DNA of 64,000 nucleotides from Citrobacter enshiensis. GTDB taxonomy: Bacteria; Pseudomonadota; Gammaproteobacteria; Enterobacterales; Enterobacteriaceae. Below are positions 17,234 to 29,674 of the stretch, in pieces (the stretch's first letter is position 1; each line of letters opens with the position of its first letter). A model generated the notes under the pieces. That model was not told where the DNA came from. It saw only the letters and a list, made by a program, of their open reading frames with translations, and did no database searches. The stretch lies in contig NZ_CP119862.1 in assembly GCF_029338175.1 (NCBI RefSeq), forward strand, positions 3,410,001 through 3,474,000. Reading direction: 5' to 3'. Made by a program: the position numbers and the translations under genes.

Positions 17234-19339
17234 TTAGTGCGCGCCTTTCGCCTGCGCCACAATCTCTTCCCCATTTTCCGGCATCGACTCATACGGCGTC
17301 TCTTTCGCCGTCGGTTTGTCTACCTTCAGGGCAGCCAGCGCTGTCTTGATAGAGAACAACGCCAGCACCACCACCACCACCATGAAGAAGACGGTCAGAC
17401 CGGCGTCCAGACGGTTGTTAAACACCAGTTGCGTCAACTGTGACTCGGTGTACTGCGATGGAATGTTGCCGCTGTCGATCATCGCCTGGAACTTATTGGC
17501 GATAGCCAGGAAGCCCACTTTTGCATCGGCGCTGAACGCTTTCTGCCAGCCAGCTGTCAGGGTACAAATCAGCAGCCAGGACGTAGGTACGAGCGCGACC
17601 CACGCGTAACGCTGACGTTTCATCTTGAACAGGACCACAGCGCAAAGCATCAGCGCCATACCCGCCAGCATCTGGTTGGCAATCCCGAACAGCGGCCACA
17701 GGGTGTTAATACCACCCAGTGGGTCAACCACCCCCTGATGCAGGAAGTAGCCCCAGGCCAGTACGCAGAGCGCTGTCGCCAACAGGTTGGCAGGCAGTGA
17801 ATCGGTGCGTTTCAGCCCCGGAGAGATCACGCCCAGCAGATCCTGCAGCATAAAGCGTGCTGCGCGGGTCCCTGCGTCCACCGCCGTCAGAATGAACAGC
17901 GCTTCAAACAGAATCGCAAAGTGATACCAGAATGCGACATCCATCATGCCGCCGAGCGCGCCATGCAGAATGTAAGCCATCCCCACCGCCAGCGTCGGTG
18001 CGCCGCCCGCACGCGAGATAATGGATTGTTCACCCACTTCATTGGCGATTTGATGCAGCGTGTCCGGCGTGATCGCAAAGCCCCAACTGCTCACCACTTG
18101 CGCCGCAGAAGCCACCACATCGGTGGTACCGGCTGGCGCCAGGACGGCCATTGGGCTGTTCATGGCAAAGTAGACGCCCGGATCGATAATACAGGCGGAA
18201 ACCAGCGCCATAATGGCAACGAAGGATTCCATCAGCATACCGCCATAACCAATAAAACAGGCCTGGCCTTCGTTCGCCAACATCTTCGGCGTGGTGCCGG
18301 AAGCGATCAGCGCGTGGAATCCGGACACCGCCCCACAGGCAATCGTGATAAACAGGAACGGGAACAGGTTGCCCGTCCACACCGGCCCGGTCCCATCGAC
18401 GAATTTGGTCAGCGCAGGCATAGTCAGCGTGGGTCGCATAATCAGAATGCCAACCGCCAGACCCACGATGGTGCCAATTTTCAGGAAGGTGGAAAGGTAG
18501 TCACGCGGTGCCAGCAGCAGCCATACGGGCAGCACTGCCGCCACAAAACCGTACCCCACCAGCATCCAGGTCAGCTGTACGCCCGTGAAATCAAAGTACG
18601 GCGCCCAGGTGGGGCTTTGGGCCACCCAACCACCGGAAATGATGGCAAAGACCAGGAATACCAGACCGATGACCGACACTTCGCCAATCCGTCCGGGGCG
18701 CAGATAACGCAGGTAAACCCCCATGAAGATCGCCAGCGGAATGGTAAACGCCACGGTATAGGTTCCCCACGGGCTGTGGGTCAGGGCTTTGACGACAATC
18801 ATCGCCAGCACCGCCAGGATAATCACCATGATCATAAAACAGGCCACCAGCGCAATGACGCCTGCTGTGGGTCCCATTTCCTCTTTGACCAACTCCCCCA
18901 GCGAGCGACCGTCGCGGCGAGTCGACACAAACAGCACCATAAAGTCCTGCACCGCCCCGGCTAGCACTACGCCAGCCAACAGCCAGATCATACCGGGCAG
19001 GTAGCCCATTTGCGCCGCCAGCACCGGTCCTACCAGTGGACCCGCTCCGGCGATTGCGGCAAAATGGTGACCGAACAACACTTTTTTATCGGTAGGGACA
19101 TAATCCAGACCGTCGTTATGACGCACGGCAGGCGTCATACGCGTCGGGTCAACCGCCAGCACATTTTTGGCGATATACAGACCATAAAAACGGTAGGCAA
19201 TGAGATAGACACAGACCGACGCCACCACAATCCACAGCGCGTTGATCTGTTCACCACGGTTTAACGCAATATATCCCAGCGCAAATGCTCCCATTACAGA
19301 GAGCACTGTCCAGACGAGGTATTTCCCTGATTTATTCAT
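17234..19339 (-). CDS. cstA: pyruvate/peptide transporter CstA (carbon starvation protein A)
   Basis: A 701-residue inner-membrane protein with about 17 to 18 hydrophobic segments, the size and pattern of CstA. CstA imports pyruvate (and was first linked to peptide use) when carbon is scarce. Conserved segments include GHHFAAIAGAGPLVGPVLAAQMGYLPG, split here by helix boundaries, and GGYGGM-like IGYGGMLMESF. Expression is expected to need CRP; the 180-base gap upstream is AT-rich, but a specific CRP site was not assigned with confidence. ybdD follows on the same transcript. Confidence 0.95.
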   Translation of the reverse strand: MNKSGKYLVWTVLSVMGAFALGYIALNRGEQINALWIVVASVCVYLIAYRFYGLYIAKNVLAVDPTRMTPAVRHNDGLDYVPTDKKVLFGHHFAAIAGAGPLVGPVLAAQMGYLPGMIWLLAGVVLAGAVQDFMVLFVSTRRDGRSLGELVKEEMGPTAGVIALVACFMIMVIILAVLAMIVVKALTHSPWGTYTVAFTIPLAIFMGVYLRYLRPGRIGEVSVIGLVFLVFAIISGGWVAQSPTWAPYFDFTGVQLTWMLVGYGFVAAVLPVWLLLAPRDYLSTFLKIGTIVGLAVGILIMRPTLTMPALTKFVDGTGPVWTGNLFPFLFITIACGAVSGFHALIASGTTPKMLANEGQACFIGYGGMLMESFVAIMALVSACIIDPGVYFAMNSPMAVLAPAGTTDVVASAAQVVSSWGFAITPDTLHQIANEVGEQSIISRAGGAPTLAVGMAYILHGALGGMMDVAFWYHFAILFEALFILTAVDAGTRAARFMLQDLLGVISPGLKRTDSLPANLLATALCVLAWGYFLHQGVVDPLGGINTLWPLFGIANQMLAGMALMLCAVVLFKMKRQRYAWVALVPTSWLLICTLTAGWQKAFSADAKVGFLAIANKFQAMIDSGNIPSQYTESQLTQLVFNNRLDAGLTVFFMVVVVVLALFSIKTALAALKVDKPTAKETPYESMPENGEEIVAQAKGAH

Positions 19340-19519
19340 GGTTGTTGTCCGTTTGCGTGTTCCAGAGAGATGTTACATTTTGTTTCTATAACACCTTTGC
19401 TGGTTTTAACAACGTAACAACTTCATAAACCAGAGATATCACTGATTATTTACATTGCATTGTTAACTGGATCACTCCATTCACCTGCTAACCCTGCAAT
19501 ATCATTTTATTTTGCCGCG

Positions 19520-20690
<1,171 letters not shown>

Positions 20691-20694
<4 letters not shown>

Positions 20695-21548
20695 TTCACC
20701 TCGCGGGAAAGCAGTGCCCACCAGGCGTCAATCGTCGGGTTCTTCGCTAACATGACAAAATCGATGTCGCTGTGCACCTTACGCCAGCGTGCCGCCAGCG
20801 CCATCATGCGTACCGAATCCAGGCCGTAATCGATCAGGTTTTCATCGTCCATCGGCTCGTCGGACTCATCCAGCAACGGCAGGATAGCCGCCCGCAGCGC
20901 CTGTTTGCTGGCAGGAACCGGCGTAGGCAACAGTTCTTGCGTCATGACTACGCGGCCGGTACGTCCCGCCACATAATTCAGCGACATCAGATGTTCGTCA
21001 CGACTAAAGTCGGCCAGCGCATCCGCCACCATAAACGGCTTAATATCACGCATGAAGGCATCGGTTGCGGTGGTCATACAACCAATGTGCGCATACACCC
21101 CGGTAATGATCAGCTGGTTGCGGCCGGTTTCTTTCAGCATTTGCTCTAGCGGAGAACGGTGGAATGCGCTGTAACGCCATTTCACCAGCACGTTATCGGC
21201 CTCATCCGGCGCCAGCGGCCCGACAATTTTTTGTTGCTCAGGAGAGCGTGTCAGCCCCGGTCCCCACATATCGTTCAGCAACGCCCTGTCTTCATCACTT
21301 TGCTCTTTAGGCTGAGCGGTGTAATAGACCGGAATATGGTTCTCTTTACAGTACTGACGCAGCGCGGCGATATTGGCGATCACCTGCTCCATCATCGGAC
21401 AATTATCGCCCCAAAAGCTGACGAAATAGTCCTGCATATCATGGATAAGCAGCGCGGCCCGCTCCGGTTCAAAGTCCCAGTTCACTTTGCTGGAGGGAAT
21501 ATCAAGTGCGGTGGGCAGTGCGTAAGCCTGCAGTTTAGGAATAGCCAT
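20691..21548 (-). CDS. entB: isochorismatase / aryl carrier protein EntB
   Basis: A bifunctional 285-residue protein. The N-terminal isochorismatase domain (about 1-210) hydrolyses isochorismate; the C-terminal aryl carrier domain holds 2,3-dihydroxybenzoate on a phosphopantetheine at Ser245 (GLDSVR), added by EntD. The ATG at 21548 gives the MAIPKLQAY start of E. coli EntB, although the frame is open to 21590. Confidence 0.96.
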
Positions 21549-21562
21549 TTTTATTTTCTCCT

Positions 21563-23173
21563 TCAGGCAGGTGCCCGTGACGCCAGCCACTGACGTAATT
21601 GTTTTTTATCGACTTTACCTACCGGGGTCAGAGGCAGAGCCTCAACGCATTCCACACGGTCCGGTAATTTGAATTCCGCAACGCCCTGTTCACGCAGGAA
21701 ACGTCGTACCTGTACCGCGCGCAGCGGCGATTTCACCACCAAATACGCGCAGCTTTTCTCCCCCATCAGCTCATCTTCCATGCTGACCAACGCCGCGTGG
21801 ATCACCGAGGGATGACGCAATAACAGGTTTTCGATCTCTTCGGCGGCGATCTTCTCCCCACCGCGGTTGATCTGATCTTTTTCTCGCCCCTGCACCGTGA
21901 TGTATCCGGCTTCGTCGATCGAGATCAGATCGCCGGAGCAGTAAAAACCGTCGGCATCGAATGCATTGGCGTTATGCTCAGGACTTTTGAAATACCCGCG
22001 AAAGGTGTACGGCCCACGCGTCATCAGGCGACCGGTTTCCCCTTGCGGCAGAGGATTGCCCTCGGCATCCGCCACCCAAACTTCATCATCCGGACACATC
22101 GGGCGCCCCTGGGTATGAATAATGCGCTCCGGGCTGTCGTCCAGACGGGTGTAGTTCACCAGTCCTTCGGCCATTCCAAACACCTGTTGCAACTGGCAAC
22201 CAATTTCGGCCGGAATGCGTGCAGCCAGCGTGGCGGAAAGCCGCGCGCCCCCCACTTGCAGCAGCTTCAGCGACGCCAGCTGCGCGTTACTCCCCCATTC
22301 GCCAATGGCCTGAAGCCACAGGCTGACAGCCGGAGGCACCAGCGCCGTTGAATTGATCTGATGTTTTTCAATCAGCGGGAAGCACAGCGTGGCGCTCGGA
22401 TCGGCGGCCAGCACCACGGTTCCCCCCGCGAGGAACACGCCCAGCGCTCCCGGAGAACTCATGGCATAGTTATGTGCCGCCGGAATGGCGCACAAATAGC
22501 GTGTCTCTTCGCTGAAATGGCAGATTTCGTTACTACGACGCACGCTGTAGTAATAGTCATTATGGGTACGCGGGATCAGTTTCGGCGTGCCGGTTGTGCC
22601 GCCGGAAAGCTGAAAGTACGCCACTTCATCGGCAGTCGATGGTGTCGCAGTGAAATGTGCGGCGGGCTGATTCATCGCCGTGCGCAGATTGTGCCCGCCC
22701 TCGTCATTAAGCAATTGCACGACGCGGACAGAAGCGTGTTCAGCCATAAACGCATTAAGGAAATCATCCCCGGCGAACAACGCATGCTGGCGATCGGCAA
22801 TCAGCAGCGTCGGTTCGATTTGCTTTGCGTAGGCATTCAGTTCGGTTCTCTGATGGCTGAACAGCGCCAGAACCGGGGCCGCGCCAATCTTCAACAGGGC
22901 GAAAAAAGTGATGTATAACTCGGCCACATTGCCCAGTTGTACCAGCGCAGTCTCGCCCGCGTTAATCCCCTGACGACGCAGACTGCAGGCCAGATTCTCT
23001 GAGGCTTGATTGAGTTGGCGATAGCTCAGGTGACGCTCGCCCTCAATCACCGCCGTTTTATCGCTCTGCGCATGGCGGGTCAGAATGTCCGTTAAGGGCA
23101 AATCCTGCCAGTACCCTTTTTCACGGTAGCGACGGGCAAATTCGTCTGGCCACCGGGTGAAAGGAATGCTCAT
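21563..23173 (-). CDS. entE: 2,3-dihydroxybenzoate-AMP ligase EntE
   Basis: EntE adenylates 2,3-dihydroxybenzoate and loads it on EntB. The 536-residue member of the ANL superfamily has the P-loop [10 protein letters not shown] (about 190-199), the [14 protein letters not shown] hinge region and the C-terminal lysine in [10 protein letters not shown]. Two adjacent ATGs (23176 and 23173) follow AAGGAG; the second has better spacing and gives the E. coli length. It begins nine bases after the entC stop. Confidence 0.96.
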   Translation of the reverse strand: MSIPFTRWPDEFARRYREKGYWQDLPLTDILTRHAQSDKTAVIEGERHLSYRQLNQASENLACSLRRQGINAGETALVQLGNVAELYITFFALLKIGAAPVLALFSHQRTELNAYAKQIEPTLLIADRQHALFAGDDFLNAFMAEHASVRVVQLLNDEGGHNLRTAMNQPAAHFTATPSTADEVAYFQLSGGTTGTPKLIPRTHNDYYYSVRRSNEICHFSEETRYLCAIPAAHNYAMSSPGALGVFLAGGTVVLAADPSATLCFPLIEKHQINSTALVPPAVSLWLQAIGEWGSNAQLASLKLLQVGGARLSATLAARIPAEIGCQLQQVFGMAEGLVNYTRLDDSPERIIHTQGRPMCPDDEVWVADAEGNPLPQGETGRLMTRGPYTFRGYFKSPEHNANAFDADGFYCSGDLISIDEAGYITVQGREKDQINRGGEKIAAEEIENLLLRHPSVIHAALVSMEDELMGEKSCAYLVVKSPLRAVQVRRFLREQGVAEFKLPDRVECVEALPLTPVGKVDKKQLRQWLASRAPA

Positions 23174-23182
23174 CATTGCTCC

Positions 23183-24358
23183 TTAATGCAGTCCGAACAC
23201 ATTCAACATGGTGGAAAGTTTCGTGCCCGTTTCACGCCACTCCGCAATTGGGGAGGAGGCAGGCACAATTCCCGCGCCCGCAAAGAAGCGCACCTGATTC
23301 TGGCGTAACGTCGCGCAGCGGATCGTCACAACCCATTCGCCGTTGCCTTCGGCATCACACCAGCCGACGATGCCGCCAAACAATTCACGGTCAAACGGTT
23401 CAAGTTCCGCGATCCACTTTTTCGCGACCTGATGCGGGAAACCGCTCAACGCCGGGGTTGGATGAAGCAGACATGCCAGCGTAAGGGCGTTCTCCTGGGC
23501 GTTCGCTTTGCCCTCAAACGGCGTGCCAAGGTGCCACAGCGTGGGGGTGGCTACCAGTTGCGGGGAGGACGGAAGCTGCAATTCGCGGCTGCGATCGCGC
23601 AGCACTACTTTCATTGCCTGAGTGACCAGGTCGTGTTCATGACGGTCTTTTTCAGACGCCAGCAGACGATTACCCGCCTCTCTGTCCAGCACATCATCAG
23701 GCTGGCGGCGAGCCGACCCAGCCAACGGCAGAGAACTGAAATGATCGCCCTCTTTACGCAGCAGTAATTCCGGGCTGGCACCGAGCAACACCCCGCCGTC
23801 TTCCAGCGGGACATGGAAGTTGTAACTAACAGGGTTCTGCGCTACGAGGCGTTCCAGCAAGGCTCCGCTATCGATATTGTCGTCGGTGGTGATATCAATC
23901 AGACGCGACAACACCACTTTGTCAACTTCCGGCGTCGCCGTCAGCGCCGCCGCTTTCGCCACCATCTCCTCAAAATCATCCTGCTCAGGAATGGCTTTAC
24001 GCGCAACGACGTTCAACGACGGATACTCAGTGAAATAGCGCGATGACTGTTGCTTTGCCGGGCGAGAAAACGTCTGCCAGGACTCCGGTATAAACAGCGA
24101 CGAAGGCTGGCGTGTATCAAAGGGAATCGCGCCTACCATGACCGGGTTTTTAATCCCCTGCGATTTGGCCCTGGCAAACAGCGCATGTAATTTTTGTTGA
24201 AACGGGCTGTCCGGGGAATCCCCATCCACAGCGGGTTCATCAAAGCGGGCGAAGCATCCGGACGTCGTAAAACTGCGATACGGCGACATAAAGAAAAAAT
24301 GATCGGGGGCAAGCGTTGCCATTTTCTGCTGTACATCCTCGGCCAGTGACGTATCCAT
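23183..24358 (-). CDS. entC: isochorismate synthase EntC
   Basis: EntC converts chorismate to isochorismate, the first committed step to enterobactin. The 391-residue chorismate-binding enzyme has [38 protein letters not shown] and [11 protein letters not shown], all of the conserved MST-family blocks. The ATG at 24358 follows GGAGG and starts MDTSLAEDV as in E. coli; a TTG at 24370 also keeps the frame open. It heads the entCEBAH operon. Confidence 0.96.
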   Translation of the reverse strand: MDTSLAEDVQQKMATLAPDHFFFMSPYRSFTTSGCFARFDEPAVDGDSPDSPFQQKLHALFARAKSQGIKNPVMVGAIPFDTRQPSSLFIPESWQTFSRPAKQQSSRYFTEYPSLNVVARKAIPEQDDFEEMVAKAAALTATPEVDKVVLSRLIDITTDDNIDSGALLERLVAQNPVSYNFHVPLEDGGVLLGASPELLLRKEGDHFSSLPLAGSARRQPDDVLDREAGNRLLASEKDRHEHDLVTQAMKVVLRDRSRELQLPSSPQLVATPTLWHLGTPFEGKANAQENALTLACLLHPTPALSGFPHQVAKKWIAELEPFDRELFGGIVGWCDAEGNGEWVVTIRCATLRQNQVRFFAGAGIVPASSPIAEWRETGTKLSTMLNVFGLH

Positions 24359-24386
24359 ATCATCCTCCAAAAATGATAAAGGTTTT

Positions 24387-24405
24387 AATAATGATTATCA
24401 TTTAT
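24387..24405. promoter_or_regulatory. Fur box between entC and fepB (entC side)
   Basis: AATAATGATTATCATTTAT agrees with the 19-base Fur consensus at 14 positions, including ATAATGAT and ATCATT. It lies 29 bases upstream of the entC start. Fur repression of this divergent promoter pair is well established. Confidence 0.8.
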
Positions 24406-24498
24406 ATTTTCGGTCGCTAACCTAAAAGCAAACAGACGGCATGTCAACTCTTGAGCTAACACATTGTGCGACTTTGACTTGCATCCCTTCTCGCTAAC

Positions 24499-24517
24499 AA
24501 TGAAAATGAGAAGCATT
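24499..24517. promoter_or_regulatory. second Fur-like site, fepB side
   Basis: AATGAAAATGAGAAGCATT contains the repeated AAATGA/TGAGAA hexamers seen in degenerate Fur boxes and lies 28 bases upstream of the fepB start codon. It is weaker than the entC-side site. Confidence 0.5.
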
Positions 24518-24544
24518 AACTTCACTGATAACAGGAACTGATTT

Positions 24545-25495
24545 GTGAGATTACCTTTTCTGCCTGGCCTGCTGATTGGGCTATTTGTTTTCGGATTCTC
24601 CTCAGCCCACGCCGCTGACTGGCCACGTCAGGTAACCGACAGCCGTGGAACACACACGCTGGAGCACAAACCTGAGCGTATTGTCTCGACCAGCGTCACA
24701 CTGACCGGCTCGCTGCTGGCCATTGACGCCCCGGTCATTGCCAGCGGAGCCACCACGCCCAACAACCGCGTCGGTGACGATCAGGGATTCCTGCGCCAAT
24801 GGAGCGAGGTCGCGAAAGCGCGCAAGCTGAACCGTCTGTACATTGGCGAACCCAGTGCTGAAGCAGTGGCCGCACAGATGCCCGATCTCATCCTGATCAG
24901 CGCCACCGGCGGCGACTCTGCGCTGGCGCTTTACGATCAGCTCTCTTCTATCGCACCGACGCTTATCATCAACTATGACGATAAAAGCTGGCAGTCGTTG
25001 CTGACGCAACTGGGCGAGATTACGGGCCAGGAAACACAGGCGGCGAAACGCATTGCTGAATTTGATCAGCAGATGGCGGCAGTCAAACAGCAGATTAAAC
25101 TGCCGCCACAGCCGGTCAGCGCGCTGGTGTACACCGCAGCCGCGCACACCGCCAACTTATGGACGCCTGAGTCTGCACAGGGCAAGATGATGGAACAACT
25201 CGGCTTCACGCTGGCGGCATTGCCAACGAACATGCATACCAGCACCAGTCAGGGTAAACGCCACGACATCGTCCAGCTTGGCGGTGAAAATCTGGCGGCG
25301 GGTCTGAACGGCGAGGCGCTGTTCCTGTTTGCTGGCGACAGCAGCGACACCGATGCCATTTATGCCAACCCGTTGCTGGCACACCTGCCTGCGGTACAAA
25401 GTAAACGCGTTTATGCACTGGGCACCGAAACGTTCCGTCTGGACTACTACAGTGCGACGCTACTGTTGAACCGTCTTGCCGCCCTGTTTTCGTAA
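24545..25495 (+). CDS. fepB: ferric enterobactin periplasmic binding protein FepB
   Basis: FepB carries ferric enterobactin from FepA to the FepDGC importer. The 316-residue precursor starts with GTG, has AGGA about nine bases upstream and a hydrophobic signal peptide ending near residue 23 (SSAHA-AD). The body follows E. coli FepB closely ([46 protein letters not shown]). It is divergent from entC and ends three bases from the convergent entS stop. Confidence 0.95.
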   Translation: MRLPFLPGLLIGLFVFGFSSAHAADWPRQVTDSRGTHTLEHKPERIVSTSVTLTGSLLAIDAPVIASGATTPNNRVGDDQGFLRQWSEVAKARKLNRLYIGEPSAEAVAAQMPDLILISATGGDSALALYDQLSSIAPTLIINYDDKSWQSLLTQLGEITGQETQAAKRIAEFDQQMAAVKQQIKLPPQPVSALVYTAAAHTANLWTPESAQGKMMEQLGFTLAALPTNMHTSTSQGKRHDIVQLGGENLAAGLNGEALFLFAGDSSDTDAIYANPLLAHLPAVQSKRVYALGTETFRLDYYSATLLLNRLAALFS

Positions 25496-25498
25496 TCC

Positions 25499-26749
25499 TC
25501 AACCTTCAGACGCTGCCACTTCCGGCGGCGTCTGGCGAAAACGCCGCAACTCACTCAGCAACAGCAGCAGTAATAACCCCACAATCACCAGTCCGAATCC
25601 ACTTACGCTTGCCGAGGCGATCGGTGTCATCATCGCCCCCAGACCGCCTAACAGCGCCGCGCCGATTGCATCCCCAGTGACGTTTTGCGCAGTCCAAAGG
25701 CCATTGATCCTGCCGAGCATCGATTCCGGCGTTTGCGTTTGTAGCATCGTGTATTGCAGTAACGAACTGATGGCGCTGAGCCAGCCAAACAGCGCGAGGC
25801 AAATGACGCCCAGCGCCCAGACAGGCATCAGACCAAACAAGCCAATCGCCAGGAAGGAACCTACCGTGGAGGCCAGCATAATCAGACCGGGACGTACGCT
25901 GCGAGCCAGTTGTCCGCTGGTCAGCGCGCCGACCGCTGCACCGAGGGGAATGGCGGCATAGAGGAAACCAATTTGCGCTGCAGACATGTGCCAGTTCAGC
26001 GCCAGCGCCGGATAGAGCACCCGCACCGCGCTCGCCATGGTCAGCAAACCGCCGAGCAGTGCAATACCGCCGATAAGCGGGCTGGCAAACAAAAAGCGGA
26101 ACGCCGCCAGCAGCGATTTAAGCGGATGTTCACGCGGTTGAGGCGGTGGAGGCAACAGAGGAAGTCGCAATAACGGCAGCAGTGTTATAAAGGTGCCAGC
26201 AGCCGCCAGACCATAGTTCCAGGCCACGCCCCCCGAAGCTAATAGCAGCCCGCCCAGCATGGGAGAGATCACCGACCCCAGGCGAACCGTCAGCATTGTT
26301 ATGGCCCCCGCCTGCATCAGATTTTCACGGCCAACCAGTGCTGGCGTCGCCGCCAACAGCGCGGTGACCCCCAGCGACGCAAAGAAACCATCCCATAAGC
26401 CAAGCAGATAAATCGCCAGCAGCGAAGGTTCCGGCAGCAGCGCGTTCAGACACAGGCCGATGAAGCCGATACCACAGGTACCGCGCGCCAGCAGGATCAC
26501 TTTTTTACGCTCATAGCGATCGGCCAATACGCCGCCCACCATCAGACCCACAAACATTGCGCTACCGGTCAGCGTCACCGACAAACCGACCTGCCACGTT
26601 GAGTGGGTCATCATTTGGATCTGTACCGGAACCGCCACACCGAGCAAACCCAGCGAAACGATGGAGATAAAACGGGCAAGGAAAACCGCACGGAATGCCG
26701 GGTGCGTCTTCAACAGGCTGAGATTCAACAGCCAGGATTGTCGATTCAT
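25499..26749 (-). CDS. entS: enterobactin exporter EntS
   Basis: EntS is the inner-membrane MFS pump that exports enterobactin. The 416-residue protein has 12 predicted helices, the MFS loop motif [13 protein letters not shown] after helix 2 and a central proline-rich loop ([11 protein letters not shown], near 200). It lies between fepB and fepD and shares a Fur-controlled divergent promoter with fepD. Confidence 0.95.
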   Translation of the reverse strand: MNRQSWLLNLSLLKTHPAFRAVFLARFISIVSLGLLGVAVPVQIQMMTHSTWQVGLSVTLTGSAMFVGLMVGGVLADRYERKKVILLARGTCGIGFIGLCLNALLPEPSLLAIYLLGLWDGFFASLGVTALLAATPALVGRENLMQAGAITMLTVRLGSVISPMLGGLLLASGGVAWNYGLAAAGTFITLLPLLRLPLLPPPPQPREHPLKSLLAAFRFLFASPLIGGIALLGGLLTMASAVRVLYPALALNWHMSAAQIGFLYAAIPLGAAVGALTSGQLARSVRPGLIMLASTVGSFLAIGLFGLMPVWALGVICLALFGWLSAISSLLQYTMLQTQTPESMLGRINGLWTAQNVTGDAIGAALLGGLGAMMTPIASASVSGFGLVIVGLLLLLLLSELRRFRQTPPEVAASEG

Positions 26750-26822
26750 TACAACGCCTTAATACGAGCTTTTTTAAATATCCATTCAGAGGCTGCACAT
26801 GCTAACATAACCAAATAAGATC

Positions 26823-26847
26823 GATAACGATAATTACTATCATTATC
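26823..26847. promoter_or_regulatory. Fur box between entS and fepD
   Basis: The 19 bases at 26829-26847 (GATAATTACTATCATTATC) match the Fur consensus at 16 positions; an overlapping GATAAC hexamer at 26823 extends it. It ends 12 bases before the fepD ATG and can serve both divergent promoters. Confidence 0.88.
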
Positions 26848-26859
26848 AGGGAAGTTGAT

Positions 26860-27867
26860 ATGTCATGCTCTGTTTCCGTGACGCGCGCAATCGCCGTCCC
26901 CGGATTGTTGTTATTACTTGTTCTCGCCACTGCATTAAGTCTGGCTATCGGCGCAAAATCACTGCCAGCCTCTGTCGTTCTGGACGCACTGACCGGTCGC
27001 TGTCAAAGTCCTGACTGCGTTATCGTACTGGATGCGCGACTGCCGCGTACGCTGGCCGGATTACTGGCCGGTGGCGCGCTGGGTCTTGCCGGTGCCTTAA
27101 TGCAAACGCTCTCCCGCAACCCGCTTGCCGATCCGGGCATTCTTGGCGTTAATGCCGGCGCCAGCTTTGCCATTGTTCTGGGCGCCGCACTTTTCGGCTA
27201 TTCCTCCGCAGAAGAACAACTCTTGATGGCATTTGCCGGTGCCCTTGCGGCGTCGCTGATTGTGGCGTTTACCGGCAGTCAGGGGGGCGGTCAGTTAAGT
27301 CCGGTACGGCTGACGCTGGCAGGTGTCGCGCTCAGCGCGGTGCTGGAAGGGCTATCCAGTGGAATTGCCCTACTTAACCCGGATGTATACGACCAACTCC
27401 GCTTCTGGCAAGCGGGCTCGTTGGATATCCGCAGTTTGCACACGCTTAAGGTGGTGCTGGTGCCGGTACTGGTAGCAGGCGTCATCGCGTTATGCCTGAG
27501 TCGGGCGCTCAATAGTCTGAGTCTGGGCAGCGATACCGCCACGGCGCTCGGCAACAAGGTGGCGCGTACTCAGATTATCGGTCTGCTGGTGATTACCGTG
27601 TTATGCGGGAGCGCAACGGCAATTGTCGGCCCTATTGCGTTCATTGGTCTGATGATGCCGCACATGGCACGCTGGCTGGTGGGAGCCGATCATCGCTGGT
27701 CTTTGCCTGTCACACTGCTGGCTACCCCCGCCCTGCTGCTGTTTGCCGATATCATTGGCCGTGTGATTGTCCCTGGCGAATTACGCGTTTCCGTCGTCAG
27801 CGCGTTTATTGGCGCGCCGGTACTCATTTTCCTTGTCCGACGCAGACAACGCGGAGGCGCCGTATGA
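26860..27867 (+). CDS. fepD: ferric enterobactin permease subunit FepD
   Basis: FepD is one of the two membrane subunits of the FepBDGC importer (BtuC/FecCD family). The 335-residue protein has about ten hydrophobic segments, the family signature RLPRTLAGLLAGGALGLAG and the GPIAFIGLMMPHMAR coupling region. It begins the fepDGC operon and overlaps fepG by ATGA. Confidence 0.96.
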   Translation: MSCSVSVTRAIAVPGLLLLLVLATALSLAIGAKSLPASVVLDALTGRCQSPDCVIVLDARLPRTLAGLLAGGALGLAGALMQTLSRNPLADPGILGVNAGASFAIVLGAALFGYSSAEEQLLMAFAGALAASLIVAFTGSQGGGQLSPVRLTLAGVALSAVLEGLSSGIALLNPDVYDQLRFWQAGSLDIRSLHTLKVVLVPVLVAGVIALCLSRALNSLSLGSDTATALGNKVARTQIIGLLVITVLCGSATAIVGPIAFIGLMMPHMARWLVGADHRWSLPVTLLATPALLLFADIIGRVIVPGELRVSVVSAFIGAPVLIFLVRRRQRGGAV

Positions 27868-28856
27868 AACACGTTTCCCGCCGTCTGATCCTCTGCTGTC
27901 TGTGGCTGCTGTTCGGCGCGATATGCGTCAGTTTATGGAGCCTGCGCAGCGGCGCCGTCACGCTGGATACCTCGCAAATTATCGCTGCATTGTGGGGAGA
28001 CGCTCCGCGCAGTATCACGCTGGTCGTCACCGAATGGCGTTTACCGCGCGTGCTGATGGCGCTGCTTATCGGCGCAGCCCTTGGCGTCAGCGGCGCGATT
28101 TTCCAGTCGCTAATGCGTAACCCGCTGGGAAGCCCGGATGTGATGGGGTTCAACACCGGCGCATGGAGCGGCGTGCTGATTGCCATGGTGCTGTTTGGTC
28201 AACATCTGACGGCGATCGCGCTGGCCGCGATGTTGGGGGGGATACTCACGTCACTGGTGGTCTGGGCGCTTGCCTGGCGTAACGGCATTGAGACCTTCAG
28301 GCTGATTATTATCGGCATCGGCGTACGCGCGATGCTGGTGGCATTCAATACCTGGCTGCTGCTGGAAGCCTCCTTAGAGACAGCGCTTACCGCCGGTTTA
28401 TGGAATGCGGGTTCGCTCAACGGTCTGACATGGGCGAAGACCTGGCCCTCTGCCCCGCTGATCATCGTCATGCTGGTGTGTGCGGCGCTTCTGGTACGGC
28501 GTATGCGTCTGCTGGAGATGGGGGATGACAGCGCCTGCGCACTCGGCGTTAGCGTGGAGCGATCCCGTTTGCTGATGATGCTGATAGCGGTGGTCCTGAC
28601 CGCCGCCGCCACGGCTCTCGCTGGTCCTATCTCTTTTATCGCGCTTGTCGCGCCGCATATTGCGCGTCGCCTCAGCGGCACCGCTCGCTGGGGATTAACC
28701 CAGTCAGCCCTGTGCGGCGCGTTATTACTGCTGCTCGCCGATCAGGTTGCCCAACAACTGTTTATGCCTTATCAGCTCCCGGTGGGCGTTGTTACCGTCA
28801 GTCTTGGCGGCATTTATCTTATCGTCTTGTTAATTCAGGAGTCCCGCAAAAAATGA
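27864..28856 (+). CDS. fepG: ferric enterobactin permease subunit FepG
   Basis: The second FecCD-family permease subunit, 330 residues, the same length as in E. coli. It has WRLPRVLMALLIGAALGVSG, NPLGSPDVMGFNTGA and GPISFIALVAPHIAR. The start overlaps the fepD stop (ATGA) and the stop overlaps the fepC start (ATGA); a long upstream extension of the frame lies inside fepD and is ignored. Confidence 0.96.
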   Translation: MKHVSRRLILCCLWLLFGAICVSLWSLRSGAVTLDTSQIIAALWGDAPRSITLVVTEWRLPRVLMALLIGAALGVSGAIFQSLMRNPLGSPDVMGFNTGAWSGVLIAMVLFGQHLTAIALAAMLGGILTSLVVWALAWRNGIETFRLIIIGIGVRAMLVAFNTWLLLEASLETALTAGLWNAGSLNGLTWAKTWPSAPLIIVMLVCAALLVRRMRLLEMGDDSACALGVSVERSRLLMMLIAVVLTAAATALAGPISFIALVAPHIARRLSGTARWGLTQSALCGALLLLLADQVAQQLFMPYQLPVGVVTVSLGGIYLIVLLIQESRKK

Positions 28857-29674
28857 CCGAATCAGTAGCCCGTTTGCGTGGCGACCAGTTAACACTGGGC
28901 TACGGTAAATTTACCGTGGCAGAAAATCTGGATGTCTCAATTCCCGACGGCCATTTCACCGCCATTATCGGACCGAATGGGTGCGGAAAATCGACGTTGC
29001 TGCGTACGTTGAGTCGCCTGATGACCCCCGCCAAAGGACACGTCTGGTTGGATGGCGAGCATATTCAGCACTACGCCAGTAAAGAAGTCGCACGTCGTAT
29101 CGGTTTGTTAGCGCAAAATGCCACCACGCCCGGTGACATCACCGTACAGGAGCTGGTGGCGCGTGGCCGCTACCCGCATCAACCTTTGTTCACCCGTTGG
29201 CGCAAAGAAGATGAAGAGGCGGTCATGCGCGCCATGCGCGCCACGGGGATCACAAATCTGGCGACTCAAAGCGTGGACACGCTTTCCGGAGGGCAGCGTC
29301 AACGCGCCTGGATAGCCATGGTGCTGGCGCAAGAGACGTCCATCATGCTACTTGATGAACCGACAACATGGCTGGATATCAGCCACCAGATTGATCTGCT
29401 GGATCTACTGAGTGAACTGAATCGTGAAAAAGGCTATACCCTCGCCGCAGTCCTGCATGATTTGAATCAGGCCTGTCGGTATGCCACGCATCTGATTGCG
29501 TTACGTGAAGGCAAAATAGTGGCACAGGGCGCGCCGAAGGATATTGTGACGTCGGAACTGATTGAAGAAATCTATGGGCTGCGTTGCATGATCATTGAAG
29601 ACCCGATCGCTGGAACGCCTTTAGTCGTACCGCTTGGACGTTCCGGAAACTCGTCTCCGGACGCCCTGTCATGA
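28853..29674 (+). CDS. fepC: ferric enterobactin ABC transporter ATPase FepC
   Basis: FepC powers ferric enterobactin import. The 273-residue ATPase has Walker A GPNGCGKST at 40-48, signature LSGGQRQRAW, Walker B IMLLDEPTTWLD and the H-loop AVLHDLNQA. Beyond the stop, the next sequence is the truncated fepE on the other strand rather than an intact gene. Confidence 0.97.
   Translation: MTESVARLRGDQLTLGYGKFTVAENLDVSIPDGHFTAIIGPNGCGKSTLLRTLSRLMTPAKGHVWLDGEHIQHYASKEVARRIGLLAQNATTPGDITVQELVARGRYPHQPLFTRWRKEDEEAVMRAMRATGITNLATQSVDTLSGGQRQRAWIAMVLAQETSIMLLDEPTTWLDISHQIDLLDLLSELNREKGYTLAAVLHDLNQACRYATHLIALREGKIVAQGAPKDIVTSELIEEIYGLRCMIIEDPIAGTPLVVPLGRSGNSSPDALS

Noticed and set aside
17921-18964. 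347-codon open frame antisense to cstA
   Set aside because: The protein is a low-complexity His/Arg/Gln-rich translation typical of the antisense of a membrane protein gene.
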